Shown here piece after piece: positions 36,304-46,385 of a stretch of 64,000 bases of DNA (its first letter is position 1; each line of letters starts with the position of its first letter). Source of the DNA: Mycolicibacterium sp. YH-1 (GTDB lineage Bacteria; Actinomycetota; Actinomycetes; Mycobacteriales; Mycobacteriaceae). The notes beneath the pieces are model-generated. The model saw only the letters and a list, made by a program, of their open reading frames with translations. It did no database searches and had not been told where the DNA came from. Where the stretch lies: the NCBI RefSeq assembly GCF_022557175.1, contig NZ_CP092915.1:1674001-1738000 (forward strand). The letters run 5' to 3'. The translations under genes were made by a program, and so were the position numbers.

Positions 36304-38619
36304 GTGCTGCGTAGAATCGCCCTGCTCGCCATCGCCGCGCCTCGGCGTGTCCTCGGCATCGCAGCCGTGCTGGTCGTCGCAGCTGCCGTGTTCGGGATAC
36401 CGGTCGCCAAGAGCCTGTCGGCCGGCGGCTTTCAGGACCCGACGTCAGAGTCGGCCCAGGCATCGCAGCTGCTCGCCGAGAAGTTCGACCAGGGCGACAT
36501 GCAGATGCTCATCACGATCACCTCGCCGGACGGTTTCGACAGCCCGACGGCCAGGGCGGCGGCCACCGATATCGTCGAGCACTTCGGTCAATCGCCGTAC
36601 GTCGCCAATGTGACATCGGCCTGGACCGTGCCGCCGGCGGCGGCCGCTGATCTGACCAGCCGCGACGGCAAGACCGGACTGATCGTCGCGGGGCTCACCG
36701 GCGGCGAGAACAACGCACAGAAGTACGCCAAGACGCTGGCCGACGAGGTGGTGCACGACCGCGACGGTCTGACCATTCGCGCCGGCGGCATCGCGATCGT
36801 GTACGCGCAGATCAACACGCAGTCCGAACGCGACCTGCTGTTGATGGAGTCGATCGCGATCCCGCTCAGCTTTCTCGTGTTGGTCTGGGTCTTCGGCGGC
36901 CTGATCGCCGCCGCGGTGCCGATGGCGGTCGGTGCCTTCGCGATCGTCGGATCGATGGCGGTGCTCCGGCTCATCACCTTCAGCACCGACGTGTCGATCT
37001 TCGCGCTGAATCTGTCAATGGCGATGGGCCTGGCACTGGCGATCGACTACACGCTGCTGATCATCAGTCGCTATCGAGACGAACTGGCCAACGGCGTACC
37101 GCGGGACCGGGCGCTGACCCGGACCATGACCACCGCTGGACGCACGGTGCTTTTCTCCGCCACGACGGTCGCACTGTCGATGGGCGCGATGATCCTGTTC
37201 CCGATGTACTTCCTGAAGTCCTTCGCCTACGCCGGCATCGCGACGGTCACGTTCGCGGCGGGCGCGGCGGTTATCGTGACGCCCGCAGCGATCTGGCTGC
37301 TCGGCGATCGCCTCGAGGGACTGAACGTGGGGCGGTTGTTCCGACGGGTGATTGATCCGGGTCCGAAGCCCGTGGAGCGTCAGTTCTGGTACCGCTGCGC
37401 GAAGCTCGTGATGCGCAGGGCAGTCCCGATCGGCCTGGCGGTCGTCGTCCTGCTGCTCGCGCTCGGTGCGCCGTTCCTGTCGGTCAAGTGGGGTTTCCCC
37501 GACGACCGGGTGCTACCGACCTCGGCCTCGTCGCACCAGGTCGGTGACCAGCTTCGCAACGACTTCGCCGACGACTCGGCGACCAACATCAACGTCGTCA
37601 TCCCGGACGCCGATGGGTTGACCCCGGCGCAAATCGAGCGCTACGCCGCCGATCTGTCCCGCACCCCGGACGTCTCGGCGGTGTCCGCGCCGACGGGCAC
37701 CTTCGTCGCCGGTGACAGGGTCGGTCCGCCAACGGCGGCGACCGGTGTCTCCGAGGGCAGCGCATTCCTCACCGTCGGCAGCACCGCGCCCTTGTTCTCA
37801 GGCGCCTCTGACGCCCAACTGGACCGCCTGCACGAGATCGCGGGGCCAGGCGATCGGCCGGTACTCGTGACGGGTATCGCGCAGATCAACCGCGACAGCG
37901 TCGAGGCCATCACGACCCGATTGCCGTGGGTGCTGGGCCTCATCGCGTTGATCACCTTCGGACTGCTGTTCCTGCTGACCGGCAGCGTGATCCTGCCGCT
38001 GAAAGCCGTTGTGATGAACGTGTTGTCGTTGACGGCCGCCTTCGGCGCACTGGTCTGGATTTTCCAGGACGGCCACTTCGGTGCGCTCGGTACGACGCCG
38101 ACGGGAACGCTGGTGGCGAACATGCCGGTGCTGCTGTTCTGCATCGCGTTCGGTCTCTCAATGGACTACGAGGTCTTCCTCGTCGCACGCATCCGCGAGT
38201 ACTGGTTGACGCTGCGTGCCGGTAAACCGGAGATCACCGGACGTCAGGCGATCAAGGATGCCCACGCCGACAACGACGAGGCGGTGGCGCTCGGCCTGGC
38301 ACGCACCGGCCGTGTCATCACCGCGGCGGCGCTGGTCATGTCGATATCGTTCGCCGCGCTCATCGCGGCCGAGGTGTCGTTCATGCGAATGTTCGGCCTC
38401 GGCCTGACGCTTGCCGTCCTGGTGGATGCCACGTTGGTGCGCATGATGTTGGTGCCTGCCTTCATGCACGTGGTGGGCGGCTGGAACTGGTGGGCGCCCA
38501 GACCGTTGGTCCGACTTCATCAGCGCATCGGAATTAGCGAGTCCGGTCCCGACGAGGATGCCGATGCGGCAGGCGGTGGAGCGGCCGGCGACAACCGCGT
38601 GGGACAGTCAATGACGTGA
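36304..38619 (+). CDS. mmpL13: MmpL family RND lipid transporter
   Basis: 771 residues from GTG 36304 with GGAGG (36295-36299). Two RND halves, each one helix, a periplasmic domain and a cluster of five helices, about twelve helices in all. The proton-relay Asp-Tyr pairs are present in both halves (AIDYTLLI and SMDYEVFLVA). Gene order (mcr, SDR, this, methyltransferase) matches M. tuberculosis mmpL13a/b, which is split there; here it is one intact frame. Exports a lipid or siderophore-like molecule; substrate unknown. Overlaps the TetR start by four bases. Confidence 0.9.
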   Translation: MLRRIALLAIAAPRRVLGIAAVLVVAAAVFGIPVAKSLSAGGFQDPTSESAQASQLLAEKFDQGDMQMLITITSPDGFDSPTARAAATDIVEHFGQSPYVANVTSAWTVPPAAAADLTSRDGKTGLIVAGLTGGENNAQKYAKTLADEVVHDRDGLTIRAGGIAIVYAQINTQSERDLLLMESIAIPLSFLVLVWVFGGLIAAAVPMAVGAFAIVGSMAVLRLITFSTDVSIFALNLSMAMGLALAIDYTLLIISRYRDELANGVPRDRALTRTMTTAGRTVLFSATTVALSMGAMILFPMYFLKSFAYAGIATVTFAAGAAVIVTPAAIWLLGDRLEGLNVGRLFRRVIDPGPKPVERQFWYRCAKLVMRRAVPIGLAVVVLLLALGAPFLSVKWGFPDDRVLPTSASSHQVGDQLRNDFADDSATNINVVIPDADGLTPAQIERYAADLSRTPDVSAVSAPTGTFVAGDRVGPPTAATGVSEGSAFLTVGSTAPLFSGASDAQLDRLHEIAGPGDRPVLVTGIAQINRDSVEAITTRLPWVLGLIALITFGLLFLLTGSVILPLKAVVMNVLSLTAAFGALVWIFQDGHFGALGTTPTGTLVANMPVLLFCIAFGLSMDYEVFLVARIREYWLTLRAGKPEITGRQAIKDAHADNDEAVALGLARTGRVITAAALVMSISFAALIAAEVSFMRMFGLGLTLAVLVDATLVRMMLVPAFMHVVGGWNWWAPRPLVRLHQRIGISESGPDEDADAAGGGAAGDNRVGQSMT

Positions 38620-39296
38620 CGTCTCAGCCACTCAAGCGCCGACGCGCGCCCCGCGGTTCCGGCGACCAGCTGCGCGACGAGATCCTGGACGCCACCACCG
38701 ATCTGTTATTGGAGACCGGGCACGCCAAGGCGGTGTCGATTCGAGCCGTCGCCGAGCGCGTGCGCATCACCCCGCCGTCGATCTACCTGCACTTCGCCGA
38801 TAAGGACGCGCTACTGGATGCGGTGTGCGCCAGGTACTTCGAGCATCTCAACGAGGTGATGCAGAGTGCGGCCGCCGACGCGCCCTCGACCATCGAGGGG
38901 TTGCGTGCTCAGGGCCTGGCCTACGTCCGTTTCGCCATGGAGAACCCGGAGCTGTACCGGATCGCCACGATGGGCGAGGGGCGCCCCGGCAGCGACGTCG
39001 ACATCACGTTGAACAGCTCCGCGTTCGTACACATGCGCAGTTCCATCGGGGCGTTGATGGCCGAGGGGATCTGCCCACCCGGTGACTCCGGCGCCGCAGC
39101 TCTGGAATTATGGGCGGTGGTGCACGGGGTGGCGGCGCTGCTCATCTCACGGCCGTATCTGCCGGTCGGTGACGCCGAGGAGTTCGCCGATCGCGTCATG
39201 CGGTCGGCGTGGTGCGGATACGTCGCATCGGCACTGATCGGACCTGACGTGCCGCCGCAGGAGACCCTCGAACGATTGAAGGTGCTTGGTACATGA
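38616..39296 (+). CDS. TetR-family regulator
   Basis: 226 residues from GTG 38616 overlapping the mmpL13 stop. Helix-turn-helix at about 20-65 (VAERVRITPPSIYLHFADKDALL), C-terminal domain of the TetR_C_33 type. Being inside the transporter operon it probably represses that operon, perhaps through the repeats at 36256. The following methyltransferase starts in its stop codon. Confidence 0.88.
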   Translation: MTSQPLKRRRAPRGSGDQLRDEILDATTDLLLETGHAKAVSIRAVAERVRITPPSIYLHFADKDALLDAVCARYFEHLNEVMQSAAADAPSTIEGLRAQGLAYVRFAMENPELYRIATMGEGRPGSDVDITLNSSAFVHMRSSIGALMAEGICPPGDSGAAALELWAVVHGVAALLISRPYLPVGDAEEFADRVMRSAWCGYVASALIGPDVPPQETLERLKVLGT

Positions 39297-39946
39297 GTGA
39301 CTCAGGTGATCAGGACTCGGTCGACAACCCGTTCTTCGCCCGACTGTGGTCGACGATGTCGACCCGCGAACCCGAGTCCATCCGGGTGTTGCGCCGAGAG
39401 AACCTCGAGGGCCTGACCGGGCGGGTGCTGGAGATCGGTGCGGGCACGGGATCCAACTTCGGCCTCTACCCGGCGAGCGTCACCGAGGTCGTCGCGATCG
39501 AACCCGAGCACCGTCTGGCGGTCTTGGCGCGCGAGGCGGCCGCCGACGCGAAGGTGCCGGTGACAGTGTCCACCGAGACCGTCGAGCGGTACGCCGCGTC
39601 GGCGGGGGAGCCGTTCGACGCGGTGGTGTGCTCGCTGGTGCTGTGCTCGATCGCCGACCCCGATGACGTTCTGCGACAACTGATCACGATGCTGCGGCCG
39701 GGGGGTGAACTGCGCTTTCTCGAGCACGTTGCGGGGACCGGCATGCGGGCCCGATTCCAACGCCTTGCCGATGCCACGGTGTGGCCCAGGTTGTTGGGTA
39801 ACTGCCACACCCACCGGCACACGGAGAGATCGATCGCCGCAGCGGGGTTCGAGGTCGTGCGCGCCCGTCACGAATGGGTGCTGCCCGCGTGGGTGCCGAT
39901 GCCGGCCTCCGAGACCGCGATCGGTGTGGCGGTCAGGCCAGGCTGA
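39293..39946 (+). CDS. class I SAM-dependent methyltransferase (Rv1147-like)
   Basis: 217 residues; the ATG overlaps the TetR stop (ATGA). SAM-binding motif I is VLEIGAGTGSNF (about 44-55), followed by an acidic VAIEPE at motif II; LRPGGELRFLEHV is motif III. Resembles UbiE/phospholipid-type methyltransferases. Its place after mmpL13 corresponds to Rv1147. It may modify the exported lipid. Confidence 0.87.
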   Translation: MSDSGDQDSVDNPFFARLWSTMSTREPESIRVLRRENLEGLTGRVLEIGAGTGSNFGLYPASVTEVVAIEPEHRLAVLAREAAADAKVPVTVSTETVERYAASAGEPFDAVVCSLVLCSIADPDDVLRQLITMLRPGGELRFLEHVAGTGMRARFQRLADATVWPRLLGNCHTHRHTERSIAAAGFEVVRARHEWVLPAWVPMPASETAIGVAVRPG

Positions 39947-39967
39947 ACCACTCGGGCGGGGCGAACC

Positions 39968-40687
39968 TCAGCCCAGCAGCGCGGGCAGGCGCTGTAGCAG
40001 GGTGGGCAACGCCGTGGCCGCGCTCTCGCGCAGGCTTATGGTGACGGCGCTCGACAGCGGGGTGGGCTCGGGGTTGATCTCGATCACCGGGATGCCATTG
40101 GCCACCGCTATCTCGGGCAGTCCGGCGGCCGGGTAGACGATCGACGACGTCCCCACGACAATCGCGAGATCGGCGGCACTGACCGCCGCGACGGAGCGGT
40201 CCCACGCATCGGTGGGCAGCGCCTCGCCGAACCACACCACATTGGGCCGGATCAGACCGCCGCACACGCACACCGGCGGTTCGACCATCTCGACCGGTTC
40301 AGGCATCGCCGGGAGCGGGCCCTGATAGTCGCAATCGCAACGATCGCAACGGAATTCGAAGAGGCTGCCGTGCAGGTGGTAGACGTTCGTGCTGCCCGAG
40401 CGTTCGTGCAGATCGTCGACGTTCTGGGTGACGACGTGTACTTCGGCGTAATCCTCCCACGCCGCGACGGCGCGGTGTCCGTCGTTGGGTGCGACACCCT
40501 TCATCATGTAGTGGCGCCACAGGTACCACGCCCACACCTTCTCGGGGTGGCGGCGCCAGCCGTCCGAACTCGAGATCTCGTAGGGATCGACCTTGGCCCA
40601 CAGACCGGTCTCCACATCACGGAACGTCGGCACTCCGCTCTCGGCCGAGATACCGGCTCCACTGAGAACGGTCACCTGCACGCTCAC
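39968..40687 (-). CDS. cobB: sirtuin, NAD-dependent protein deacylase (class III type)
   Basis: 239 residues from GTG 40687; TTG 40690, GTG 40681 and GTG 40675 are other in-frame starts, and a TAGTTT -10 seven bases before 40681 would allow a leaderless start there. NAD-binding [15 protein letters not shown] and [12 protein letters not shown], catalytic His in LHGSL, and four zinc Cys (CDRCDC..., CVCGG). AWYLWRH carries the Tyr-x2-Arg pair that lets SIRT5/CobB remove succinyl and malonyl groups. Equivalent to Rv1151c. Confidence 0.92.
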   Translation of the reverse strand: MSVQVTVLSGAGISAESGVPTFRDVETGLWAKVDPYEISSSDGWRRHPEKVWAWYLWRHYMMKGVAPNDGHRAVAAWEDYAEVHVVTQNVDDLHERSGSTNVYHLHGSLFEFRCDRCDCDYQGPLPAMPEPVEMVEPPVCVCGGLIRPNVVWFGEALPTDAWDRSVAAVSAADLAIVVGTSSIVYPAAGLPEIAVANGIPVIEINPEPTPLSSAVTISLRESAATALPTLLQRLPALLG

Positions 40688-40718
40688 CAAACTAGCCGTT
40701 TTTTGTGATACTGGGCAG

Positions 40719-41084
40719 GTGACCGATTTGGGGGAATGGGTCCGCGTCGATCCGCACGCGGCGAGACCGTTGTTCGATCAACTGCGGATTCAGGTCATCG
40801 AGGGGATTCGTGATGGCAGGCTGCCGCCGGGTACGCGGCTGCCCACGGTGCGTGATCTCGCGTCCGAGCTGAGCATGGCGGTGAACACCGTGGCGCGCGC
40901 CTACCGGGAGTTGGAGTCGGCGGGGATCGTCGAGACGCGGGGGAGATTCGGGACGTTCGTCGCCCGGGCCGACCCCGCTGACTCGGCGATGGCGACTGCG
41001 GCGCACACGTATGCGACGGCGGCGCGCTCGCTTGGTGTCGGCAAGGCCGCCGCCCTCGGCTACGTCGAGGACGCATTCGGCTAG
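40719..41084 (+). CDS. small GntR-family regulator (YtrA type)
   Basis: 121 residues from GTG 40719. Winged helix-turn-helix (about 15-80; [20 protein letters not shown]) with only a short helical C-terminus, the YtrA-like layout in which the tail mediates dimerisation. Divergent from the sirtuin with about 30 bp between starts; a TGATAC -10-like hexamer is at 40706. Corresponds to Rv1152. Confidence 0.87.
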   Translation: MTDLGEWVRVDPHAARPLFDQLRIQVIEGIRDGRLPPGTRLPTVRDLASELSMAVNTVARAYRELESAGIVETRGRFGTFVARADPADSAMATAAHTYATAARSLGVGKAAALGYVEDAFG

Positions 41085-41101
41085 TCGAGGACGCACTCGG
41101 C
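41064..41101. repeat. imperfect tandem duplication at the GntR stop
   Basis: GTCGAGGACGCATTCGGC (41064-41081), the last codons of the regulator, recurs at 41084-41101 with one mismatch and a 20-bp offset, directly after the TAG. Confidence 0.7.
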
Positions 41102-41111
41102 CAGTGGTGGC

Positions 41112-41945
41112 CTAGCCGAATTCGAGCAGCGTGAAGGCCGGGCGAATGGGGTCGAACAGCGGGAACCTCTGCATGACCCACACCGCGCCGTTGAGTATCC
41201 GGCCCCGACCCTGGGGTAGCGGGACGTCGTGCACCGCACGGACGCCAGGCACCACGTCGACCAGCTTGGCGATCTCACTCGCCGACATCGAGAACGGCAT
41301 GGGCGGCACCCGGTAGCGCAGTGAGGTCCGCATACCCTTGCGCGCCCAGGCGGCGAACCACGCGGGCGGGAGGTCGAACATCATCGCGCCGCCGGGGAAG
41401 CGCTTGGCGCATTCGCTGATCAACTCCATCGCCTCGCTGGGCTGCAGGTACATCAGCAGTCCCTCGGCCGTGATGAAGACGCCGTTGTCGGTGGTGACCT
41501 GGTCCATCCAGCTGTAGTCCAGAGCCGATTGCGCGCAGACCGTGACCCGGTCGGACTCCGGCAGCAGCTTGCCGCGCAGTTCGATCATGGGCGGCAGGTC
41601 GACCGTGAGCCAGCGGAACTGATCGCTCACACCACTGGCTTGGATGCGGTAATAGCTGGTCTGAAGCCCCTCCGCGAGCGCGACGACGGTGGCGGCGGGA
41701 TGGTTCGCCAGGTACTTGCGGGTGGCCTGATCGAACGCGAGCGAACGCAGCGCCATGTCCTGGCGGCCGGTGGGGCCGAACTTGGCGAAGTCGAAGTCGA
41801 TGGAGTCGACAAGCTTGATGGCCATCGGGTCTTCGAGGATCGAGTCTGGCCGACGGGCCTCGCTCGCCCGTACCTGCAGCGTCAGTAGTGCGGTCTCGGA
41901 GACGCCGGTCAGCGTCGCGCCGTCCACCTTCGGTTCTGAACTCAC
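41112..41945 (-). CDS. SAM-dependent methyltransferase, leucine carboxyl methyltransferase-like (Rv1153c/omt-like)
   Basis: 277 residues from GTG 41945. The fold resembles the LCMT/PpmP group of O-methyltransferases: ALAEGLQTSYYR at SAM motif I, VDLPPMIELR at motif II, SALDYSWMD, and the ITAEGLLMYL signature. Close paralogue of the product at 42503-43324, with about half the residues shared over the whole length and the same LLEFG C-terminus. Corresponds to omt of M. tuberculosis. Substrate unknown. Confidence 0.85.
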   Translation of the reverse strand: MSSEPKVDGATLTGVSETALLTLQVRASEARRPDSILEDPMAIKLVDSIDFDFAKFGPTGRQDMALRSLAFDQATRKYLANHPAATVVALAEGLQTSYYRIQASGVSDQFRWLTVDLPPMIELRGKLLPESDRVTVCAQSALDYSWMDQVTTDNGVFITAEGLLMYLQPSEAMELISECAKRFPGGAMMFDLPPAWFAAWARKGMRTSLRYRVPPMPFSMSASEIAKLVDVVPGVRAVHDVPLPQGRGRILNGAVWVMQRFPLFDPIRPAFTLLEFG

Positions 41946-41981
41946 TGTCGCGAATGTACCGAAGGCCAGGCGGACAGGACG

Positions 41982-42502
41982 TCAGGCCGAGAGGACTCTG
42001 TCGACGGTGCGGAGGTTGCGCGTCGTGGTCGAGGACTTGTAGCGCTTCTTGCCCATTGTCTTGCCGATGACGCTGTCCAGCGTGCCGGATCTGGGCACCT
42101 GCCAGTAGAGGACGCCATCGCCTCGTTGGATCAGTTCATGGGGACCGGCGACCTCCGCCAGACCGGCGAGCTCGTCGAGGACGTCCTCATCGGCGACGAA
42201 GGTGACGTAGGAGTGGTGTCCCTCGACCTCGCGCTCGAACGGGTAGTTCTGCGACACCGCGCGCACCGTCTCGAGGTCGTAGGCCAGCACCCACGCCTCG
42301 TAGCCGAACGTCTTCCGAAGGGCCGCTTCGGCCTTCGCGCGGACCTCTGCGGTGCCGGAGTCGCTGTCGAGCAGCACGTTGCCGCTGGCCAGGATCGTCT
42401 TGATATCGGTGAACCCGGCGCCGGAGAGGGATTTCGCGACGTCGGCCATCTTGAGGGTGACCCCACCGACGTTCACCCCGCGCAGGAACACCGCGTAGCG
42501 CG

Positions 42503-42506
<4 letters not shown>
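41982..42506 (-). CDS. DUF1697 family protein
   Basis: 174 residues from ATG 42506, which overlaps the stop of the upstream methyltransferase (ATGA). Opens with YAVFLRGVNVGG, the DUF1697 signature, then a two-domain alpha/beta protein ending with IGKTMGKKRYKSSTTRN-like residues. Family function is unknown. It is inserted between two methyltransferase paralogues and coupled to the first. Confidence 0.87.
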
Positions 42507-43836
<1,330 letters not shown>

Positions 43837-43865
43837 TCAGTGCGACGTGGCCAGGGGCGGCCGGT

Positions 43866-43877
43866 TACTCTGCGGTC
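43866..43877 (+). promoter_or_regulatory. leaderless -10 promoter of the DUF5302 gene
   Basis: TACTCT (43866-43871) lies six bases before ATG 43878. Confidence 0.35.
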
Positions 43878-44057
43878 ATGGCCGAAGCACCCGACGCACC
43901 AGAAGAAGACGACAACAAGCGCAAGTTCCGCGAGGCACTCGAACGCAAGAACACCAACGCAGCCAGTGGGGCCGCCCACCGCGACGGAGGCAAGAAGCAG
44001 CCCAAGGTTCACGGCCCGGTGGAGAACCGCCGAGAGTTCCGCCGCAAGAGCGGGTAG
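43878..44057 (+). CDS. DUF5302 small basic protein
   Basis: 59 residues from ATG 43878. An acidic start (EAPDAPEEDDNKRKFREALE) is followed by a Gly/Lys/His-rich middle and the C-terminal REFRRKSG, the pattern of actinobacterial DUF5302 proteins. Probably largely disordered; function unknown. It sits 41 bp after the Rv1155 homologue and may share its transcript or the -10 at 43866. Confidence 0.75.
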   Translation: MAEAPDAPEEDDNKRKFREALERKNTNAASGAAHRDGGKKQPKVHGPVENRREFRRKSG

Positions 44058-44085
44058 CGGCGCAGAGCGTCAAAATCGCTGTCGC

Positions 44086-44784
44086 TCAACCCGATGCGGC
44101 GTCGCCCCGGCCGAGGCGCCCGCGATTCTCGATGGCATCGAGTAGCACCTCGACGCTGAACTCGAAGACCTTCGCGGTGTCGGGATAGATCGTCGGCGCC
44201 ACCGCGGCGGACGACGGGAATCGGCGGGCGTCGAGAGTGGCGTACTGCCGGCGCTGCTCATCGCGCAGCTCGGCGTCGGTCAGCCACGGTGACAGTGCTG
44301 CGACCAAGCCGCTGCCGACGGTGTGGTTGTAGATGGTCTGGTGGTACAGACCCAGTTCGTCGTCACTCACCCCTGCGCGAATGAGTTCGCGGACCGTCCA
44401 TTCCGTGAGGTGGAAGAGCTGCGGCTCGTCGTCGGGCTGTCCGGCCATGGCGGCGGCCAGGCCCTCGTGGCGTCGATAGATCTGCCACCACTGGATCATC
44501 AGCGTGCGGAGGTTGGTGCGCCAGTGCTTGGCGGGGTCCGGCTCGTCCACCTCGAGCCGGAACAGCTCGTCGATGAGCGCTGAGATCAGCTCGGCTTTGT
44601 CCCGGAAGTGTCGGTACATCGCCGTGGCATCGACGCCGAGTTCGATTCCCAGGCGCCGCAGCGTGAGCGCGCGCAGTCCGTCGCGGTCGGAGATCTCCTG
44701 CGCTGCTCGCAGGATCACTGCACGGTCCAATCGGACGGTGCCGCCGGTCGTGCGCTGCCCGTTGGATCGCTCGCTGCTGTCCAC
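44086..44784 (-). CDS. TetR-family regulator
   Basis: 232 residues from GTG 44784. Helix-turn-helix at about 20-65 (LRRLGIELGVDATAMYRHFRDKAEL) and a TetR_C_1-like C-terminal domain (tetracycline-repressor type). Divergent from the permease-hydrolase operon with an ideal palindrome between, so it likely represses those genes. Confidence 0.88.
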   Translation of the reverse strand: MDSSERSNGQRTTGGTVRLDRAVILRAAQEISDRDGLRALTLRRLGIELGVDATAMYRHFRDKAELISALIDELFRLEVDEPDPAKHWRTNLRTLMIQWWQIYRRHEGLAAAMAGQPDDEPQLFHLTEWTVRELIRAGVSDDELGLYHQTIYNHTVGSGLVAALSPWLTDAELRDEQRRQYATLDARRFPSSAAVAPTIYPDTAKVFEFSVEVLLDAIENRGRLGRGDAASG

Positions 44785-44848
44785 GGCCCAAGCATTGCAT
44801 GCGCGACAGCCAGGGCGGTGGCGACATGCTCGGCGATGTCAGCAGTGT

Positions 44849-44865
44849 TGTCAACAGTGTTGACA
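44849..44865. promoter_or_regulatory. palindromic operator overlapping a -35 box
   Basis: TGTCAAC-AGT-GTTGACA is a perfect 7-bp inverted repeat. Its right half ends in a consensus TTGACA (44860-44865), and TGAAGA (44882-44887) lies 16 bp further toward the permease, so the palindrome covers the -35 element of the permease promoter. Most likely the site of the divergent TetR protein. Confidence 0.65.
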
Positions 44866-44966
44866 GACGGCTGGAGTGGGGTGAAGATCACACGGTCCCG
44901 TTCGCACCCGCCGGGCAAGCGACACTGTCGTCGCCTCCATCGGGGTGGTCGTGAGAAAGGCGCCGA

Positions 44967-46385
44967 ATGCGCGACTCGAAGTCCGGCAGTCCCAAGAAGT
45001 ACAAGCAAGAGCTCAAACGCGACCTCAGTCTGTGGGAGAACGCCTCGCTCGTCGTCTCGGCGACGACACCCGCGACCGGGGCGTTCATCATCGCGCCCGT
45101 GCTCTTCGCGCTGAACGGCACTGGCGCCGCCATCACCTTCGCCATCGCAGCGGTTCTCGGGCTGTCGCTGGCGTACTGCTGGGCGGAGCTCGGCGCGGCC
45201 TATCCGATCGCCGGCGGTGACTACACCTTCATCGCTCGCATCATGGGGCGCGCGCCCGGATTCGTCTCGATGTTCATCACCGGCCCGGTCCAGGCCGTCC
45301 TGATCCCGGCCGTCGTTGCGCTCGGGATGGCTGACTACCTGCGGGTCGTCGTCAACGTCGACGCGAACTTCCTCGGTGCCGCCATCATCATCGGTGGCGC
45401 CGCGATCGCGCTGTTCGGCGTCCGACTGAACGCGATGGCCGTCACGGTGCTTCTCGTCGTCGAGATCCTGGCGGTCGTCGTCGTGTCGGTGGTCGGGCTC
45501 GTCAAGGTGCAGCGACCGGTCACCACACTGTTCCGTCCCGAGGTCTTCGACTCCTACGGCGTCGCCAGCCCGCTCACGCTGAGCGCACTGGTGGCGGGCA
45601 TTGCCGTCGGCAGCTTCGCCTTCAACGGGTTCCAGGGCGCCCTGATCTTCTCGGAGGAGACCGTCGGTGGACGCCGCAATATCGCCCGCGCCGTCTTCAT
45701 CGCCCTTGGTGTTGCCGTCGCCTGCGAGATCGTCCCCGTGGCCGCCGCGATCCTCGCCGCGCCCTCACTCACCGACCTGTCGAACTCGGACAACCCCTGG
45801 CAGTACTTCCTGACCTCGGTCGGTGGCGAGACGTTCAACACCATCATCAGCCTGGGCATCGCGGTCGCCGTGCTCAATGCCGTCATCGCGCTCATGCCCT
45901 ACTACGCACGGATTCTGTACAGCACCGGCCGGGACATGGCGTGGCCGAATCCCGTCAGCCGGGCGCTGGCCAAGGTGCACCCCAAGTACGGCACCCCTTG
46001 GCTGGCAACGATTCTGGTGGGTATCGGCGGGGCGGTGATGATCCTGATCTCGGACGTCGCGACACTGTCGACGTGGACCGGGGCCCTGCTGGCCGTCGAG
46101 TTCATCCTGGTTGCCGGCTCCGCCATCCTGAGCCGGATCCGCACGCCCGGGCTCGAGCGGCCCTACCGAATGCCGCTGTGGCCGCTGTGGCCGGTCATCG
46201 CAATCGTCATGTCGATTGCCGTTCTGAGCCAGCAGGTCCGCGGCGATCTCATCGTGGCGGGGGCGTGTGTGCTGCTTGCCCTTGGCTACTACACCTTCTA
46301 TCTGCGCCCAAGGGGCGAGACGCACTTCCTCATGCTGGCCCCGCCGGACGAGGACCGGGACGACCAGACGGTCGGGGTCCCTTGA
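44967..46385 (+). CDS. APC-family amino acid permease
   Basis: 472 residues from ATG 44967, about twelve hydrophobic segments. The first helix shows the unwound SATTPATGAFI region that binds the substrate in APC transporters, and PIAGGDYTFIARIMG is the conserved stretch before helix 3. It imports amino acids, amines or related compounds. The serine hydrolase gene starts in its stop (TGATG), so the two act as a pair: uptake plus hydrolysis is a reasonable guess. Confidence 0.85.
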   Translation: MRDSKSGSPKKYKQELKRDLSLWENASLVVSATTPATGAFIIAPVLFALNGTGAAITFAIAAVLGLSLAYCWAELGAAYPIAGGDYTFIARIMGRAPGFVSMFITGPVQAVLIPAVVALGMADYLRVVVNVDANFLGAAIIIGGAAIALFGVRLNAMAVTVLLVVEILAVVVVSVVGLVKVQRPVTTLFRPEVFDSYGVASPLTLSALVAGIAVGSFAFNGFQGALIFSEETVGGRRNIARAVFIALGVAVACEIVPVAAAILAAPSLTDLSNSDNPWQYFLTSVGGETFNTIISLGIAVAVLNAVIALMPYYARILYSTGRDMAWPNPVSRALAKVHPKYGTPWLATILVGIGGAVMILISDVATLSTWTGALLAVEFILVAGSAILSRIRTPGLERPYRMPLWPLWPVIAIVMSIAVLSQQVRGDLIVAGACVLLALGYYTFYLRPRGETHFLMLAPPDEDRDDQTVGVP

